Below, piece by piece: positions 35,214-48,246 of a DNA stretch of 64,000 nucleotides. The DNA comes from Collybiopsis luxurians FD-317 M1. Its lineage: Eukaryota > Basidiomycota > Agaricomycetes > Agaricales > Omphalotaceae. Under the pieces are notes generated by a model, which worked only from the letters and a program-made list of their open reading frames with translations, had not been told where the DNA came from and ran no database searches. The stretch spans positions 226,692 through 290,691 of the forward strand of contig KN834787.1 of assembly GCA_000827265.1 (NCBI GenBank). The letters are read 5' to 3'. The position numbers and the translations under genes are program-made. Positions within the stretch are counted from its first letter, which is position 1. Each line of letters begins with the position of its first letter.

Positions 35214-36408
35214 TGGAGGGTGGAGATCTTTCAATTATCTTGACCTGCTCTTCATCCCAGCCTTTAAATACCGATTATAAATCAAGTCATCGCAACTTAT
35301 ACCTGCCCATATTCTGCCCGAGCCAGCTGGGAGACTCGAGCATTCAATGTATGAACCGCATTATAAACCCTGATAGACTACTAGAGTCACATGTGCTCCT
35401 CCTATATACTGTCCGGTCGCTCTGATCCCTGATATCCGACACGGTACCATAACCATTCTTAGAAGGATAACCTCCTTCCCGCAAAACCCTGGTAAGATCC
35501 CAGAGGTCCCACGGGGAGAGCGGTCAAGATGTACAGCGCGGCAGCATAAACGTACAAGACTTGAATGAACTATGCTGAAAAACAACCTCCGTTTGAACTC
35601 CCATGAGCTCAAGCACTGGATCTAGTTTCAAGTGCTCACGCGAAAGGCAGAGCATTGAACCTACATTCAATTTAGTATAATTAAAACCCCTCAATCAGCG
35701 CATACACTAGAACAGAACTACCGAACCTTTAGGTTACCAGGTAGATCTCCCGGTCTACATAGAAGACGCCCCGCACCTGAGAACCGCCGCTGAATATTCT
35801 ACTTGGAGCGGATAAGAGAACGTAGTAGCTCGCATTGAAACATGGCCTCGACTTGAAATGCGAATGTCATCTCACTACCGGATCGAATAAGAAAACACCG
35901 GAAGCGCGAGACTTAAACAAAAGAGGCGTTCAAAAGCATCATTGAATATATAGCTTTGACACCGGCAGGTGACGTTAGTCGCGAATGGCCACTGAGCCTT
36001 GTCATTACCTTTTGTAACCACGCGTCCTTCGACGGGCACTCTTGGCTTGAAACTCGACGCGAGCAACAGAGTCATTATACTTACTGTAATTTATATCATT
36101 GTCCGGAGGACGGTTCAATGTTAGCGTAGTCTTCTATGTGCATATGATCAAAGATCTAGATGAACATCATTTACAAGTATTAGAACATCAAGGGCGGAGA
36201 CAGATAGATAGGATTACTCGGCGCCGTAGGACTACTGGCCAGCGGTAGTCTAGTAAGTCCCACGCGATCAATCTAGTTCTTCTTGCTCTCTTCTATGTCT
36301 AATCAGCGCTTTCACCGTTTCCGACCTCGGCCGAATGACACAGGGATAAGGCTTGGGCGACCTGCGAGGACCCATGATGAGCCAAATCTTGGTTTCTGAG
36401 TAAAATAG
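35214..36408. other. Intergenic region between the monooxygenase and the P450 gene
   Basis: It should hold the monooxygenase promoter and the P450 3' end. No gene was recognised. Frames at 35361-35612 and 35875-36075 lack family resemblance. Confidence 0.5.
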
Positions 36409-38456
36409 TCAATAGAACACATACGAAATTATTCCATCATCGTAATCTGTAGTCGGCCATATTTCCTCTCCTTTACTATTCCGTGCCTTGGTGAAATCAA
36501 AGCATGCGAGAAGGGAAGCTACTGTGAGCCAGAGAGCGCTCTGAGCTACACTCTTTCCAGCGCACGTACGCCTTCCATAACCGAATGCTGCCGAGGGGTA
36601 CGGAACTTTGTCGTTCAGCGTTCCATCTGCATTCAGGAAGCGCTCCGGGCGAAACTGATCTACATCTTCTCCATACAAGGCAGGATTGTGCAATAGAGCC
36701 CTTCAGGCGAAGATTATTGACGTTATAGCGGTAGCCAAATGCCACTCACCAGCTGTTTCCGATGACCACCGTATTGGCTGGTATATAATAGCCTTTGTAA
36801 ATATCTGCACTCGCAGTGTTGTGCGCCACAGCTGGAGGGATCCAAATCATCCACCGTTATCCGAAAAAAAAAGTAAACTTGATCCATACCCATCGGCGCA
36901 ACAGGTTTCCAACGCAGTATCTCCATAACCAACGCGTCCACGTATGGTATTTTCCCTTCATCGGTAAAGTCCGGAAGCCGATCAGAACCTACTACTTCGT
37001 CCACGGCAATCTGTCCCTTCTTCTGGATTTCAGGACGGAGAAGGAAGGCAAGGATCAAGCTTCTCGTAGTTTGGAATTGCTATATCTTAACTTTCAGTAC
37101 AAGATTCCGCGATTTTCGTATGACAATTTACCGTATCGGTTCCAGCTTGAAACAAGCGGTAAGAAAAAGTTTTGGTATTGAGTTGGACTCGTACCTCCGT
37201 ATAAGGCACCCAATACTTCCGTCAACATCAACTCTTTCTCTTCGGACCAGCTCCCATCATCTTGCATCTCTTGTAACTGTCTAGATGCCATTGATGACTT
37301 TATAGCGCCTTTTTCCTAATGGAAATACAAAATAAACGTTGTACTGTATTGAATGTCAGTAAAGATGACGATCCACTCACCAGCTTCTTCTTTGCAAATG
37401 CCATCGGCGCTGCAATCATCCTTCGCACAAAGGTCCGTTTATGTGCAGCATCCTTCTTGAAACCCATGCCAGGAAGCCATCCGGGAAGATGTTGCAACGC
37501 TGGGATACTGTCCACAACATATTTTCCGAATGTTGTCACCTCTGATACGGCCCGCATAGCGTCTTTGCAAGCTTCGAGATAATATCCGTATTCATTCGGA
37601 TCTTTGTTCGAGATGCCGTATGCTAACGAGAGGATGGTTCCTCCGTACAGGCTTCAAGTCCCGGTCAATAAGTGATACCTAGGTCCAGGGGATTGAACGT
37701 ACAGGTGGATATGGTTATCAACGTCTTCGGGTGTGTCAAGGAGGCTGCTGAGAAGCAATGAAGTGCTTTCTTGCATGCGAGGTTTATGATACATCTCGAG
37801 ATTCGCGGGAGATACTTCCTGCAAGAACAGCAATCGCTGCTCTGAATTCGTGTGTCAGTGGGTCAACAATTCTGCTAGTTGAAGTAGGAACTCACTGCGC
37901 CACTGTTCACCATAGCGAGCAAACACAACAGAGAGCTCCAGTCCAATTCTACGCAAATAGTCTCTGTATTTGGTTGACTGTTGGATTCATAGGCATACGA
38001 CTCACAGATCTTTCATTGTTAATTCGGGCCTGTAAAGACTCTTATGTGAGTTCAGAGGATAAAAGTACCCATGGTTTGTTCGGCATACCTGTCAGAGTAC
38101 AATTGGGATCGTCCAACAAAGAGATCATTTGTAGCTTCTGCAGAGTTGAGAATCACCAACGATGTTCCGGCCACGTTGAGATAGATCACATCCGACTCTG
38201 TTTGGTAGCGTTGATTGGAGAGTTCGGATACCAGATAGAGATACGCACGATATTTTTCACTCATTCTCGCGTATACTTCATAAGGGCGGTCTTTCGGGAT
38301 GTCGTACAGGTTCCCGATTATAGGCCATCCTTTGGGTCCTGGTGGAAGGGGAAGACCACGTCGGACAGCGAAATGGATCCAAGCTCGGCGGGCAACGAAG
38401 GCAAAGACGAGGAGAACAAGAATGTTGGCGGCGGACAAGGACATTTCTGGAAACAT
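36409..38456 (-). CDS. Cytochrome P450 monooxygenase
   Basis: Eleven exons (38249-38456, 38089-38197, 38006-38029, 37896-37963, 37703-37841, 37381-37651, 37195-37315, 37132-37145, 36890-37079, 36750-36831, 36409-36700) give 505 aa. It has an N-terminal membrane anchor (ILVLLVFAFVARRAW), the proline hinge LPLPPGPKGWPIIGN, a C-helix (YGEQWR), the I-helix oxygen motif AGTDT split around a 14-nt exon, ExxR (EILRWKP), the PERF region (FRPERFL) and the heme loop FGYGRRTCAGKSVA with the Cys ligand. The layout is that of basidiomycete P450s. Two start codons 12 nt apart (38456, 38444) are possible. The last residues are uncertain, since a very short intron after GIIS would give a longer C-terminus. 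Substrate unknown. Confidence 0.92.
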
Positions 38457-40077
38457 GCGTATGTACGTGGAATTTTTCACAACCATGCTGCTTATAAGTA
38501 GCTGACTCACGAGGAGATCAGAGTATCGTCAAAAGGCTACATCATAACTTGGAGTACACCGGGTCATTCCGAGTCTGTACTATTCCCGACTGGTCGACAG
38601 GGTTGCGTCCGATTGAGGGCCCTTACAATGTGCCGCAAGTTACAATAGATTGCAACAGACCTCAATTAGTGCTCTCTAAATCCTGATAGGTATCAAATAC
38701 ATACGTATGAACATTGACAGATATAGCGTACCACTTGGTCATGCCCCCAGTATCATTTAATCTTCTGTTCTATCCCATCCACAATTACTGCATCCCTTCG
38801 CTTCCGTAGCGTGCGGGAAGTTTTATTTAGAAATGGCCGATTATAGCGCATGCACCCTACAAGATTGAATGTTCTTGAGGAATACGTTCAGACCGATGGA
38901 TGCAAGAAGGCTATGAATTTCGAGACATGGTCGACTATGTACCAGCGGCCGAGAGCCGGAGAAGCCATCTACTTCGGTTATTTTGATGACTTTTGCATCT
39001 CCCAATCGTCCCAGTCAACGCGTTTCCCTGCTCGGCAAATGTCGTGCTACCCAGCGACTGAAGGGAGACAACCTGGCTGTCGGTCCAAAGAAAATAGGCT
39101 CCACACAAAAAAAGTCAACGCGTGTGGCCGTCCTCGTCCCAAGAACATACTGATCTGAGATCAGTGGTAAATGCCGAGAGGATGCCTAAGATAGATTGCG
39201 GACTCTATTCAGCTTTGAACTGCAAAGGAATATATCGATGATTCCAGGCGGAGTTTCAGCGAACGATAATGGAACAATGTGTACTCCGAGTTACCGAGAA
39301 AGTTTCATTATCTGTGTAGAAGTTTCTATCTTGAAGACTGTTGATATGGAAGACCATGATATCGCCAGGGAGAACACTGTGCAGGAGCGAGTGATGAAAT
39401 GTCAAACATTCAAGGGTATTGAGATAAAGAGACAGGAGGAGATTTCATTACCAGGCTGTCCTAAACTTAATACCTAGAATACACTAAGTTATAGGCCTTA
39501 AGGTTTGGGACACTTTGGTGATGCCTTGATTAGCGTGGCAGGCCCAGGCATCGCACATGAGCAAGTTTCGCAGAATTGAAACCCGGAAGGCCGAAAGGTA
39601 CATAGTAGAGTCAATTATAACACGCAACGACTTATTGGGACTAGGGTTAGCGTCCTCTATACGAAAGTGAAAGCAGTGTTGGCTCAAAATCTGGAACCCA
39701 AACAATGATTGAAGTCGCAATACTGAGCGAAAAGCACGATCCTTGACAAAGAACCGGAAATGTGCTCACCTTCAATATATTCTTCGGTAATCGTTGCAAG
39801 TAAATTCCTAGCAGAATAATGAGCATAAAGTTGTCAACCGACATACATTAGCTGTCGTGCGACCATGATGATGATGATGATGGATGTGGCTAGTCGGTCA
39901 GCGCCTAATATTCCCGGCCGGGCCGCTGCTATATCCTGAGAGCGCGCTACCCGCATGGCTCTCTCCCTAACCTCCATCATTGGACTCCTGGGTCTCTTGC
40001 GGGACAGTGACCCTTTATCTCTGTACGCGATTCCATGCCAATTTCATACCTAGGACCGACAATATCTCGGTGGAATA
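38457..40077. other. Divergent intergenic region between the P450 gene and ATG13
   Basis: Frames at 38850-39158 and 39196-39477 were inspected and show no recognisable family or splice pattern. A short ATG/CAT microsatellite (gatgatgatgatgatg) lies near 39866-39882. The right end must contain the ATG13 promoter. Confidence 0.5.
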
Positions 40078-42946
40078 ATGTCCCATGACGCTCAGCAAAA
40101 GATTACATTTCACTTTTATACCAAACTCTTCTACGTCGTTAATGATGCTCGCACCTCAGCTGCACTAGAAACTGGAAAGACTGATAAATGGGTGCGTCGA
40201 TATCTATTCATCTTTGTACCAAAATTGTAACCAACATTTGTAGTTCAACCTCGAAACGCCCGATTCTGAACTATGGACACGAGAAGGCAGGGACCCATAT
40301 AGGTCTATCTCCGATCCTCGTTCTCTACCTCCACTAGAAATCCAAGTTCTTCTTACCATTCCAGAAACCCTAGCGAGTAACCAAGTCCTCGTGTACATAG
40401 CCCCCGACTCCTCCCGCACACCTATCGAGTCAACTTACAAGTATGTCCTGCTAGAAAGATGGGTCCTAGAGCTGAACACTAGGGACTCCTCCGTCCCTTC
40501 GTCTTCCTCGGAATCCGATTTTGAGGCTTCAAGTGGTAGTATGGCTCTATCTACTGTCTATAAGCACGGTATTCCGATGTTCCGCTCCTTGTATTCTCTC
40601 TTGCGTGTTCTTCCTGCTTGGAAACTGTCCAAACGATTCAGAACAAGACGGAATGGTACCGGAGGACTGGGTATACAAGTACGGGTCAAGGGCGACCCTG
40701 GGTCGGGCGTAGACAGATCAACTGTCATGCACTTTGGCTCGCCTCTTGCATTACCAACTAGCACGCATGTTTTCCCACCTATACAGCATCCCTTGGGCAA
40801 CTTGATCCTCACGTCTACCTATCTATCATCCCCGAACTTCAGAATCGATGAACGTGAGAGTTTATTGAGCTCAAGGTTCATGTCCATGGACACAGGGACG
40901 AAAGAAATGGAATTCACACCGACGTTGGTCAAGAACCAGCAACGGGACTCTATGTTGAGCAGTGCAGGAGGCTCTTTAGGAACCAGAAGTAGTTTACCAC
41001 GCTCCCCGCCTCGAGAGATCCCCCGGCGTACAAGTCCTCCCCCTCGATCTCATACACAATCACATTCTCGAGCCCCCTCAGACGCTGACTCAATTGCCGA
41101 ACGATTCATTATTCCTTCAAGAACCGCCAGTACCTCCAATCCAACGCCACCTTTGCGCCAGACCAGCATCGGGCATCCTATTCTTCCTATCACTCGAGCT
41201 ACAACCACCTCTTCCCCATCTTCTCAACCGTCACCTGGATTAGCCGCTAGGTTGAGAAGAGAATCTCTAGGCAGCACTGTGGCAGCTGCCGCTTCTGATT
41301 CCTATCTCCCATCAACTACGGGTATTGGAACTTCCACCTCTACTCAACCTCTCCCATTCCCCTCCTACGTTTCATCGACCCCGCCCATTCCTGGTATTCC
41401 AGGCACCTCAGCACCCACATCGACGTCAGCCTCTTCTTCACCCATCTCACCCATGGCTGTCCGAAGACCAGGACTCAATCCCATTAACCCATTCAAGTCA
41501 AACACTTTAACCGGAGTTGCCGCCTCGAGCGCTGGCTCATCCCGAGTTTCTAGTGCGCTTGGCACGCGGCTTCTACCAGGCTCATCTCCTTCTCGTGCGG
41601 GCGGTATCCCAGAGTCCAGCCTCGCGCTTGGCGGAACGAGTAGTTCCAACACAGGACTCGGATCATTATCATCCCTATCCAACTTGTCCAATCTTCCTGC
41701 ACCAACCGCAGGGCCTTTGCCTCTTGGTAAACCTTCTCCGCCGCCGCATGTTCATTCGTTTGCACCGTCCTCTCTGGGTGCTGCGAGTGCAGGTACAGGA
41801 ACGAGTGCGAGTTCCGGGAGTGTTTCGAATAGCGCCGCTGCTACGGTTGGAGCAGCAGCTGCGACAGATGAGATTGCTATACCGTTTAGACGCAAACGAT
41901 ACTCGTCGTCATTTGGACATCGGTATTCGTCCCCTGCACGAGGGGGGGCCAGTGTTGGAAGTAGCGTGGGTGGGGGAGGCAGTCAAGGTGGTGGAAGTAC
42001 GGAAGGAGGCATATTGGTTGGAAGTTCCAGAAGTGGCGGATCTGGGTCTGCCGGAGGGGGAAGAGAAAGTCGGAGAGTTTCGACGATTGTGAGTGACTTT
42101 GGCCTTTTTCTCTTTTCTTCAGCTCGGATTGATTGGACATGTGTCACTCCGCTGTAGACTAGGCCTTCATCTCCTCTTCAGGACATCCCAGGCCTTCCTC
42201 AAGACGACCACGACGATATTTCCTTGTTCATGCAAGATATCGATACACGAAAGCCGCTCATAGGACGGTCCAGAATATACGCTCAGGCCCAGCAGGGTGA
42301 GATTGAAGGCGGTGACGCCCCGATTACTAGGGAAGATCTCTTGATGGGCAGGGCACGCCATCGACTTTCCGCCGATGCAGCGTTCTCTTCCCCGTCATCA
42401 TTGGCGGCCCCGGTATCAACACCCCCGTCACCTAGGCGGCGCTCCGATGCGGGTGTCTCTCCTCCATCTTCACCATTACGGAACGTCATTCCCCTTGCGG
42501 ACGAAGACGAAGACGAGGGCGAGTCCAGCACGAATGTTCATACGATGAAACCTCTAGCCGCTATCCCTCCTCCTCCTGCACCCTCTCAACCCTCCACAAC
42601 GACAACGACAGCGACGACAACGACAGCTCATCGCCGCTCGTCGTCGTCGTCGTCGTTAGCCAAAGCCGCCCTGTCATCTTCCCCACCAACTCATTCTTCT
42701 CCGATGCTCACTACCGCCCCGGACGTTGAAGCGCGATTGAAGAAGATGAATGATGCATTTATGGCTAGTTTACAGGGACTGGGTTCAGGGTCGAGTACTG
42801 TGAGGAGGCATCAGAGAGGCGGTTCGCGCGATAATTCTTATTCTACTTTGAGGGCTCCTTCTTCTGGTTCTGTTGCCGGTTCTGGGCGCGGTGCTGACCG
42901 TTCTGATAATGGATCTGGGGCTGGAACTGGAGATGGCGAAGGATGA
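40078..42946 (+). CDS. ATG13: Autophagy initiation protein Atg13
   Basis: Three exons (40078-40191, 40244-42088, 42158-42946) give 915 aa. Residues 1 to about 250 are the Atg13 HORMA domain: KITFHFYTKLFYVVNDAR, SLPPLEIQVLLTIPE, YKYVLLERWVLEL, HGIPMFRSLYSLLRVLPAW and HFGSPLALPTS, ending near LILTSTYLS. The rest is a long disordered region rich in Ser, Pro, Gly and Thr, as usual for the part of Atg13 that carries the Atg1- and Atg17-binding and phosphorylation sites. Atg13 recruits and activates the Atg1 kinase at the phagophore assembly site on starvation. The acceptor of exon 3 could be at 42157 (used) or a little downstream. The stop falls just before an 18-nt repeat, and a frame through that repeat would give a different C-terminus. 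Confidence 0.93.
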
Positions 42947-43022
42947 GAGGAGGGGGAAGTATGAGAGGAGGGGGAAGTATGAGAGGAGGGGGAAGTATGA
43001 GAGGAGGGGGAAGGGGAAGGAT
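42945..43022. repeat. 18-nt tandem repeat just after the ATG13 stop
   Basis: About four copies of tatgagaggagggggaag, purine-only apart from the T in tat. In one plus-strand frame the repeat reads (ERRGKY)n and stays open to 43094, but the ATG13 frame ends before it. It probably lies in the 3' UTR. Confidence 0.85.
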
Positions 43023-43587
43023 GAAGGGAAGGGGCAGGATAATGTATTCGAGTACAGCCAGGGGCTCAGAAGACACGCCTGGGAGTTGTGGTGACTTATT
43101 GACTGTAAATTGAAAGAACTGAACTTGCCGAACTTGTGCTTGTGCTTACGCTTGAACGCTGTAATATCGGTTGAGCTTTAAATATGTAGAAACGAATATT
43201 GTGTATTGATTGTCCTCGAGAAGAATGAGGACTGGTAACTCCGAATCGGTCCACTCGAGTCAACGAGGCTTGGGTACAGTCATTTCTGATTAAGGTTTTT
43301 TACTTTAAGGAATGCCAAAGCTGGATCGATCCAGGAACCCATATTTTTCTATACAGTACATTCGTACAAACCTGCGAAATGGGTATATAATTTACGTTAC
43401 ATGGATATGTGTGTGGCTCTACTTGATGGTCTATAGCAAAAAAAAGAAACAAGAAAAGAAAAGGGTGTCTCCGTTCCGATCCCAGGGGAGAAGCGTTTTA
43501 CTAAAATCTAAATCCATATAAGTAGTTGAAGGGAACTACTACTAACAATGTGCAGAGTGTGAGTTCGCTCAGGACTCGCCTGAGTTT
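43023..43587. other. Convergent intergenic region between ATG13 and the secreted-protein gene
   Basis: Expected to hold the 3' ends of both genes. No further gene was seen. Confidence 0.5.
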
Positions 43588-45246
43588 TTATGCACAAGTT
43601 CCATTGTACGTTGCACGCGTACTGGCAATAACGGATCCTTTAAACTTTGCGATGCTCGTTCGTTCTGCGACCGTCAGCTCGTCTTCGAAATGGAGTCGCC
43701 CTAAAAAAAGCAGTTAAAAAAGCTATAGTTAGTTCGATACTCGGGAGACATGAAACATGAAGAACGAAAGGCAGGGGAAAGGTGGATCGGAAGAAGGGAA
43801 GGTGAAACGATACTCACATTTAAAATGTTTGCCCTTCGACTCTTTGCCTTTTTCCGCTTGCTTGCTATCGTACTCGAACCAGACGTCGCCGAAAACGACC
43901 AAGTGCATTTCGCCTTCGCCTTGGAGGGTACATCGTTTTACGGTCGTCTGGATAGAACCAAATAATGAAATGAAAAATGGCGATTGAGTTTATTATTGAT
44001 CTTTCGTTTCGGTATTCAAGAGGAATCTCACCCCGACATCGCATTTTTTGCCATTGGGAGAAGTTACGCGGAGGGTGACTGTGTCGAGGGAGCTGTATTG
44101 GGTGGAAAAACTAGATAGATAGATGAGATGGAACAAAATTATAGTCAGCAAAACGCTGGGAAAGGGGCAAAAAATGAAGAACAAGGACGAGGGTCCTGGA
44201 AGGAGAAATTGAAAAAGCTGAAATGAAATTAATTACATACCTCTTGGTTTGGGTATTGGTTATAGATGTAGACGTAGTAAATGCATCACTGACATCAGCG
44301 ACCTCTGGAAACTCGAGTTTGCCTAAGAACGTCCCGGATACTCCAATCGTAGCGGCTTCTGTTCATTCATTCATTCATTCATTCGAACCCATCATGATTT
44401 CATCATCAATGGACGAAAAGAAGACGGATGAGATGCACTTACCGCTAATGGTGTACTGCGAAGTAGCGGTGAAGCCCTGGGCGACGGAAAGCATCAAGGT
44501 TCCATTCGTCCCGTCCACTTGCCCCCCGGCACTCGTCTTGCTCGATTGACAGGTCGGTTGGCCTGAATGGTGCGATTGCGGAAGAAAAAGTAAAATGGAG
44601 GACGTTAGTGGAATGTCTGGCGGATACGCTGCAGAGGAAGAAGAAAGTATGTACCGGTGAATCTAACCTTGATGCTTTCCTCAGCGATGCAGATGGTCGC
44701 TGGATAGTTTGCAGTCTAGATCGGACAGTTACTTAGTAAAGTGGAAAAAAAGTAGTAGAATCGATACACACATCGGAATGCTCATCGTTTGTGACAATGT
44801 TACGTTTATGTTTACCCCATCGGTCGTTTGCTATGCTTTCGAGTTTTTTCCAGCCTGGTACTGGGGATACACGAATGGAGCGATTAATTAGGAATGATGA
44901 TGAGTGGGTAGTGAAAAGTTGCAATGCGTACTTTTCTGTACGTCATCTGAGCTTAATTTCACACAGGTTGAGGCGTCTTCGCGACGATGAATAGTGGGCA
45001 AAGGGCCACTCTGGAGAAAATATGGAGGTGCGGCGGCGGCGGAACGCGCGTTGCGAAGATGTGTGGCGGGGAGAAAGGGCATTGCTGAGACGCATCGGAT
45101 GAGAAGAAAGGCTTGGAATAAGCTAGTGATCTATATGGTAATGAAAATGCTCATTGGTTAGCTTTGACTCAGAAAAAAAGAAACACTGCACGTACGAGAA
45201 TCACGGCGGAGAACCTCGTCAAAAGATCCGTCGTTCTCGTTAACAT
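43588..45246 (-). CDS. Orphan secreted protein, nine exons
   Basis: Exons 45196-45246, 44942-45130, 44768-44830, 44655-44715, 44443-44562, 44241-44358, 44032-44092, 43818-43947, 43588-43700 give 301 aa. The start MLTRTTDLLTRF is followed by a hydrophobic signal peptide split by the first intron (SAVILITSLFQAFLLIRCVSA). A possible Kex2 site (HRR|ED) precedes the mature chain. The rest is rich in Thr/Ser and beta-strand-like sequence with about eight Cys: ANYPATICIAEESIK, GTNGTLMLSVAQGF, FTTSTSITNTQT, TLRVTSPNGKKCDVG, VKRCTLQGEGEMHLVVFGDV. I do not recognise the family. The second intron (111 nt) was placed to skip an in-frame TAG; its acceptor is certain, its donor less so. A (CATT)n microsatellite lies in the intron at about 44363-44385. 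Confidence 0.75.
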
Positions 45247-45368
45247 GAAAATTTGATAGAAGCTCTGCCAGAGAGGGAGATTTGAAGAGTTCTCTGCCAG
45301 AGAGATTTACCACAATTCCGTCGAGGACGAAACAAAAAAAACGGATTGCGACCAAGTAGAGAGTGAGG

Positions 45369-45376
45369 TATTTATA
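45369..45376 (-). promoter_or_regulatory. TATA box candidate of the secreted-protein gene
   Basis: TATAAATA on the minus strand, inside ggtttataaatacc, 123 nt upstream of the start codon at 45246. The distance fits a transcription start near 45340. Confidence 0.5.
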
Positions 45377-46582
45377 AACCGACTCTGCAGTAATATTAAC
45401 TCCTGTTCAATCCTTATCTTCATCATCCTTCGGTAAAGAGATAAGTAGAAATGGTGTTGGTATCGCGCAGTTCCGCGTGCGCGAGGAACCATATGGGCAA
45501 ATCTAGGGCTGTCTCGGAGTCTCCACTTTGACCACAGCATCGATAAAGAACGTTGTTGGACCAAGAAGCCGGCGCCTGCCGCCAAAGAGCCCTTCATCAA
45601 GGGTGGCCCTGAAGCAGATGCTTCGTTGGCGAGGAATTGCGAGATAGCCTAAACTAATGACGGAAGAAATTAAGGACGAACAGGGACGAACGCGGTCCGA
45701 TAGCTGGCACATATACCGCACGTTGGACTCGATTTGCGGTCATGTTTGCAAAGCAAAGTAACAAAACGCTCTTGCCTATATGCATGCGTTGCCCATTTCT
45801 TGACATGTTCCCCGTCGTGCGGCCACTGCGGTACGTGTTGGGTTCGAGCTTAACGTTCATTTCGAAAACTACAGCGTGCAATACTGCTGTATCGAGTCCA
45901 TTCAAAGTTAGCCTTCTGCATACTGCAAGTGCAAGGGAATGGGCCTTAGAATCATTAGGTCCGCACTGCGCCACCCGGTAGGTAGTGGCTTACCTTACGG
46001 CGCGATTAGGCGCCGATGGGTCATTTGACGCTGGCGTTCTATTCTTTGTCTTCTCCATTTCAGCGCTGTACCTTGGGTTGTATCCCGTGGCTCCTCGAAT
46101 GAATATCTGGCTGTCGTGAATAGAAAAATTCAAAGAGACCTTTACCAGCTCTTTGTGTGCTTCTAGCATGAGGATGTAATTCTTTCATACACGATGCATG
46201 CACGAGCCACTGGGCCAAGACCTAAAGGCGTTTATGTTAACTGGATAGATATATAAATGGCCACACCTCGAACGGAAGTCTTGTCTTATCTTTTCCCCCT
46301 TTTGACGACCTATAACGCCTCTCACGAACAGAAATGTATGATGAATATAATTTATTAACTCGAAAGCGGTACTTGCAAAGACCGTGGAAGCTCTTCAAAC
46401 CCGTTAGTATTTCCGCTTTCATTAATCATTACAAACTCTAAAGAAACACATTATAGTACCTACCGCGCTCTGATTCCTTACCCGACCTTGCGCTTGTACC
46501 ACACCAACGTCCTCTGTTTACCTGCGAAACCTGCAACTTTTCGAATACACTAGTTGATCTATGTCTTTGGTGTCCTCCTGGT
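45377..46582. other. Divergent intergenic region
   Basis: Overlapping frames on both strands at 45654-45981 were considered. Neither shows a known family or splice support. The rest holds the upstream regions of the two flanking genes. Confidence 0.45.
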
Positions 46583-48246
46583 ATGCGATCTTCCGTTTCC
46601 TGCGAGCACATTCCAGGAACGGACTGGAGGAGACGTCGAGTTAGCGCACCTCCTCTCTTATTGTCCTGGAAGCCAGCTCGCCAAAGGGCCAGGTCCCAAA
46701 CTCTTCCGTTGACACAACCTCCAGTTTCTATGCGCAGATTCTCACGGAAACGACCGCGCTCAGAGTCAGATCATAGGACTTCCGAATTCAATGGCGCCAC
46801 TACAGTTTCTTATCGACAACGTTCACTGCCACCAGTTTACGAGGGTGACAACATAAATACGTCGGAACCACGCGCATGTGAATTGGGCGCCGATGACGAG
46901 TCCGACGTCGTCACAGCAACTTTGGTTCGTTTACTTTCCATACGCATACCATATATCATCACACGACCTGATTCTTTCTTTCTTTCCAACAGCCATCTTC
47001 CCTCTCCACTTCGACGCTCCCGTGCCGACTTGACGAAGGCACAGACCATCCTTCGCGGCTCGGATCTGGATCTGTCGTTCAAGCTGAACGCGAACGCCAC
47101 TTTATTTATACTACGATTCGTTGCGTTGATCGTGGCACGCAGGATATGAAAGGGAATACAGACAGCGCTCATGAATTGAACACATCCACTTCCACATTTC
47201 CGCAACGTCAGGATGTATCACTATCCTCTTGCGACGATTCAAGAGAGGCGTCTACTTCCTCTGTCAACCACACTACCCCTATGATGCCGTATACCCCACC
47301 TCTTCGTCGGAAGAAGAGCCATTTCGTTCTACACTTGTCTGCTCCACCGTCGGCGAACACCAGCACAATCGCAACGACGACCCCTCCCTCTCCATCCCCA
47401 GAAATACGACAACGACCCCAATCTCAACCTGCCCTCCCCGCCACTGCTTCCACCTCACAACCTCTGCGCATGCCTATCACAGACATGTATCGACGCCGTC
47501 GGATACAGCCCGACCCCGATTCGGCTCAACCACAGCTAGGGCATCCGAGCAGGCCATATTACACTGCCTTGAGGAAGAACATGTCTCCAAACCAACGTCT
47601 ACCCCCGTCAAGCTCGACAGTGATGGATCCCTCGGTAGCAGTAGGCTCGGCATGTTCATCAAATTCTTCCTTCTGCTCCCGAGCGTCTTCTCCAACCCCA
47701 ACGTTAGCTTCAGCATTCAACTCTCCTTATGTGTATCCTGCTCCATCTCCGGCACCGTTTTCAGATGACAGTCACGAATTGACAAGCGTCGAAGGGTCTT
47801 CTCCAGCGGCGTCTGCGTTTTCGCCCTTTGCGCCTTCTGGGTTTGGGCTTGGGTTTTCCTGGCCTTCCCCTACGTCTGTCATGAACACCTCTCCTCCTCC
47901 ACCTTCTCCTCGTATCCCCTCGGAAGGAAAATCGGGCATTTTAAAGCTGTCGTCGCTGAAAAGTAGACTGTCACTCCGTCGAAGCAGCTACAGCAGTGAC
48001 TCATCGTCCACGTCAACCATGACGGGGACTCCTGCGCCCATGGTATTTACCAAATCGGATGAGATGAAGATGCGATTAGCACTGGCTAGGGAAGTTCGGG
48101 GTTGTGGAGCTGCGACGGATGATTTTGAGACGGAAGTTGATGCGGAGGGGTATGTGTATCATGGGAGGACTATGCCGACCTTGAAGATGCACGTGCGGAG
48201 GTTGAGTCGGGGGCTGAAGGAAAGATTTAGTTTGAGAAGAGGATGA
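46583..48246 (+). CDS. Disordered Ser/Pro-rich protein with a basic C-terminus
   Basis: Two exons (46583-46924 and 46993-48246) join in frame to 531 aa. Most of the chain is low complexity, rich in Ser, Pro, Thr and Arg, with stretches such as TTTPPSPSPEIRQ and SRASSPTPTLASAF. A more ordered end has SGILKLSSLKSRLSLRRSS, KSDEMKMRLALAREVRG, then YVYHGRTMPTLKMHVRRLS and RGLKERFSLRRG. I do not recognise it. The many S/T-P sites suggest phosphorylation and the basic end may bind nucleic acid or membrane; both are inference. The first exon may start at another upstream ATG (46561) through a further intron. Confidence 0.65.

Noticed and set aside
38850..39158. Frame with YFDDF as a second RT relic
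   Set aside because: Only a chance resemblance to YxDD; no other RT motif lies around it.
45654..45981. Overlapping frames on both strands
   Set aside because: Neither has family resemblance or splice sites; probably promoter DNA of the flanking genes.
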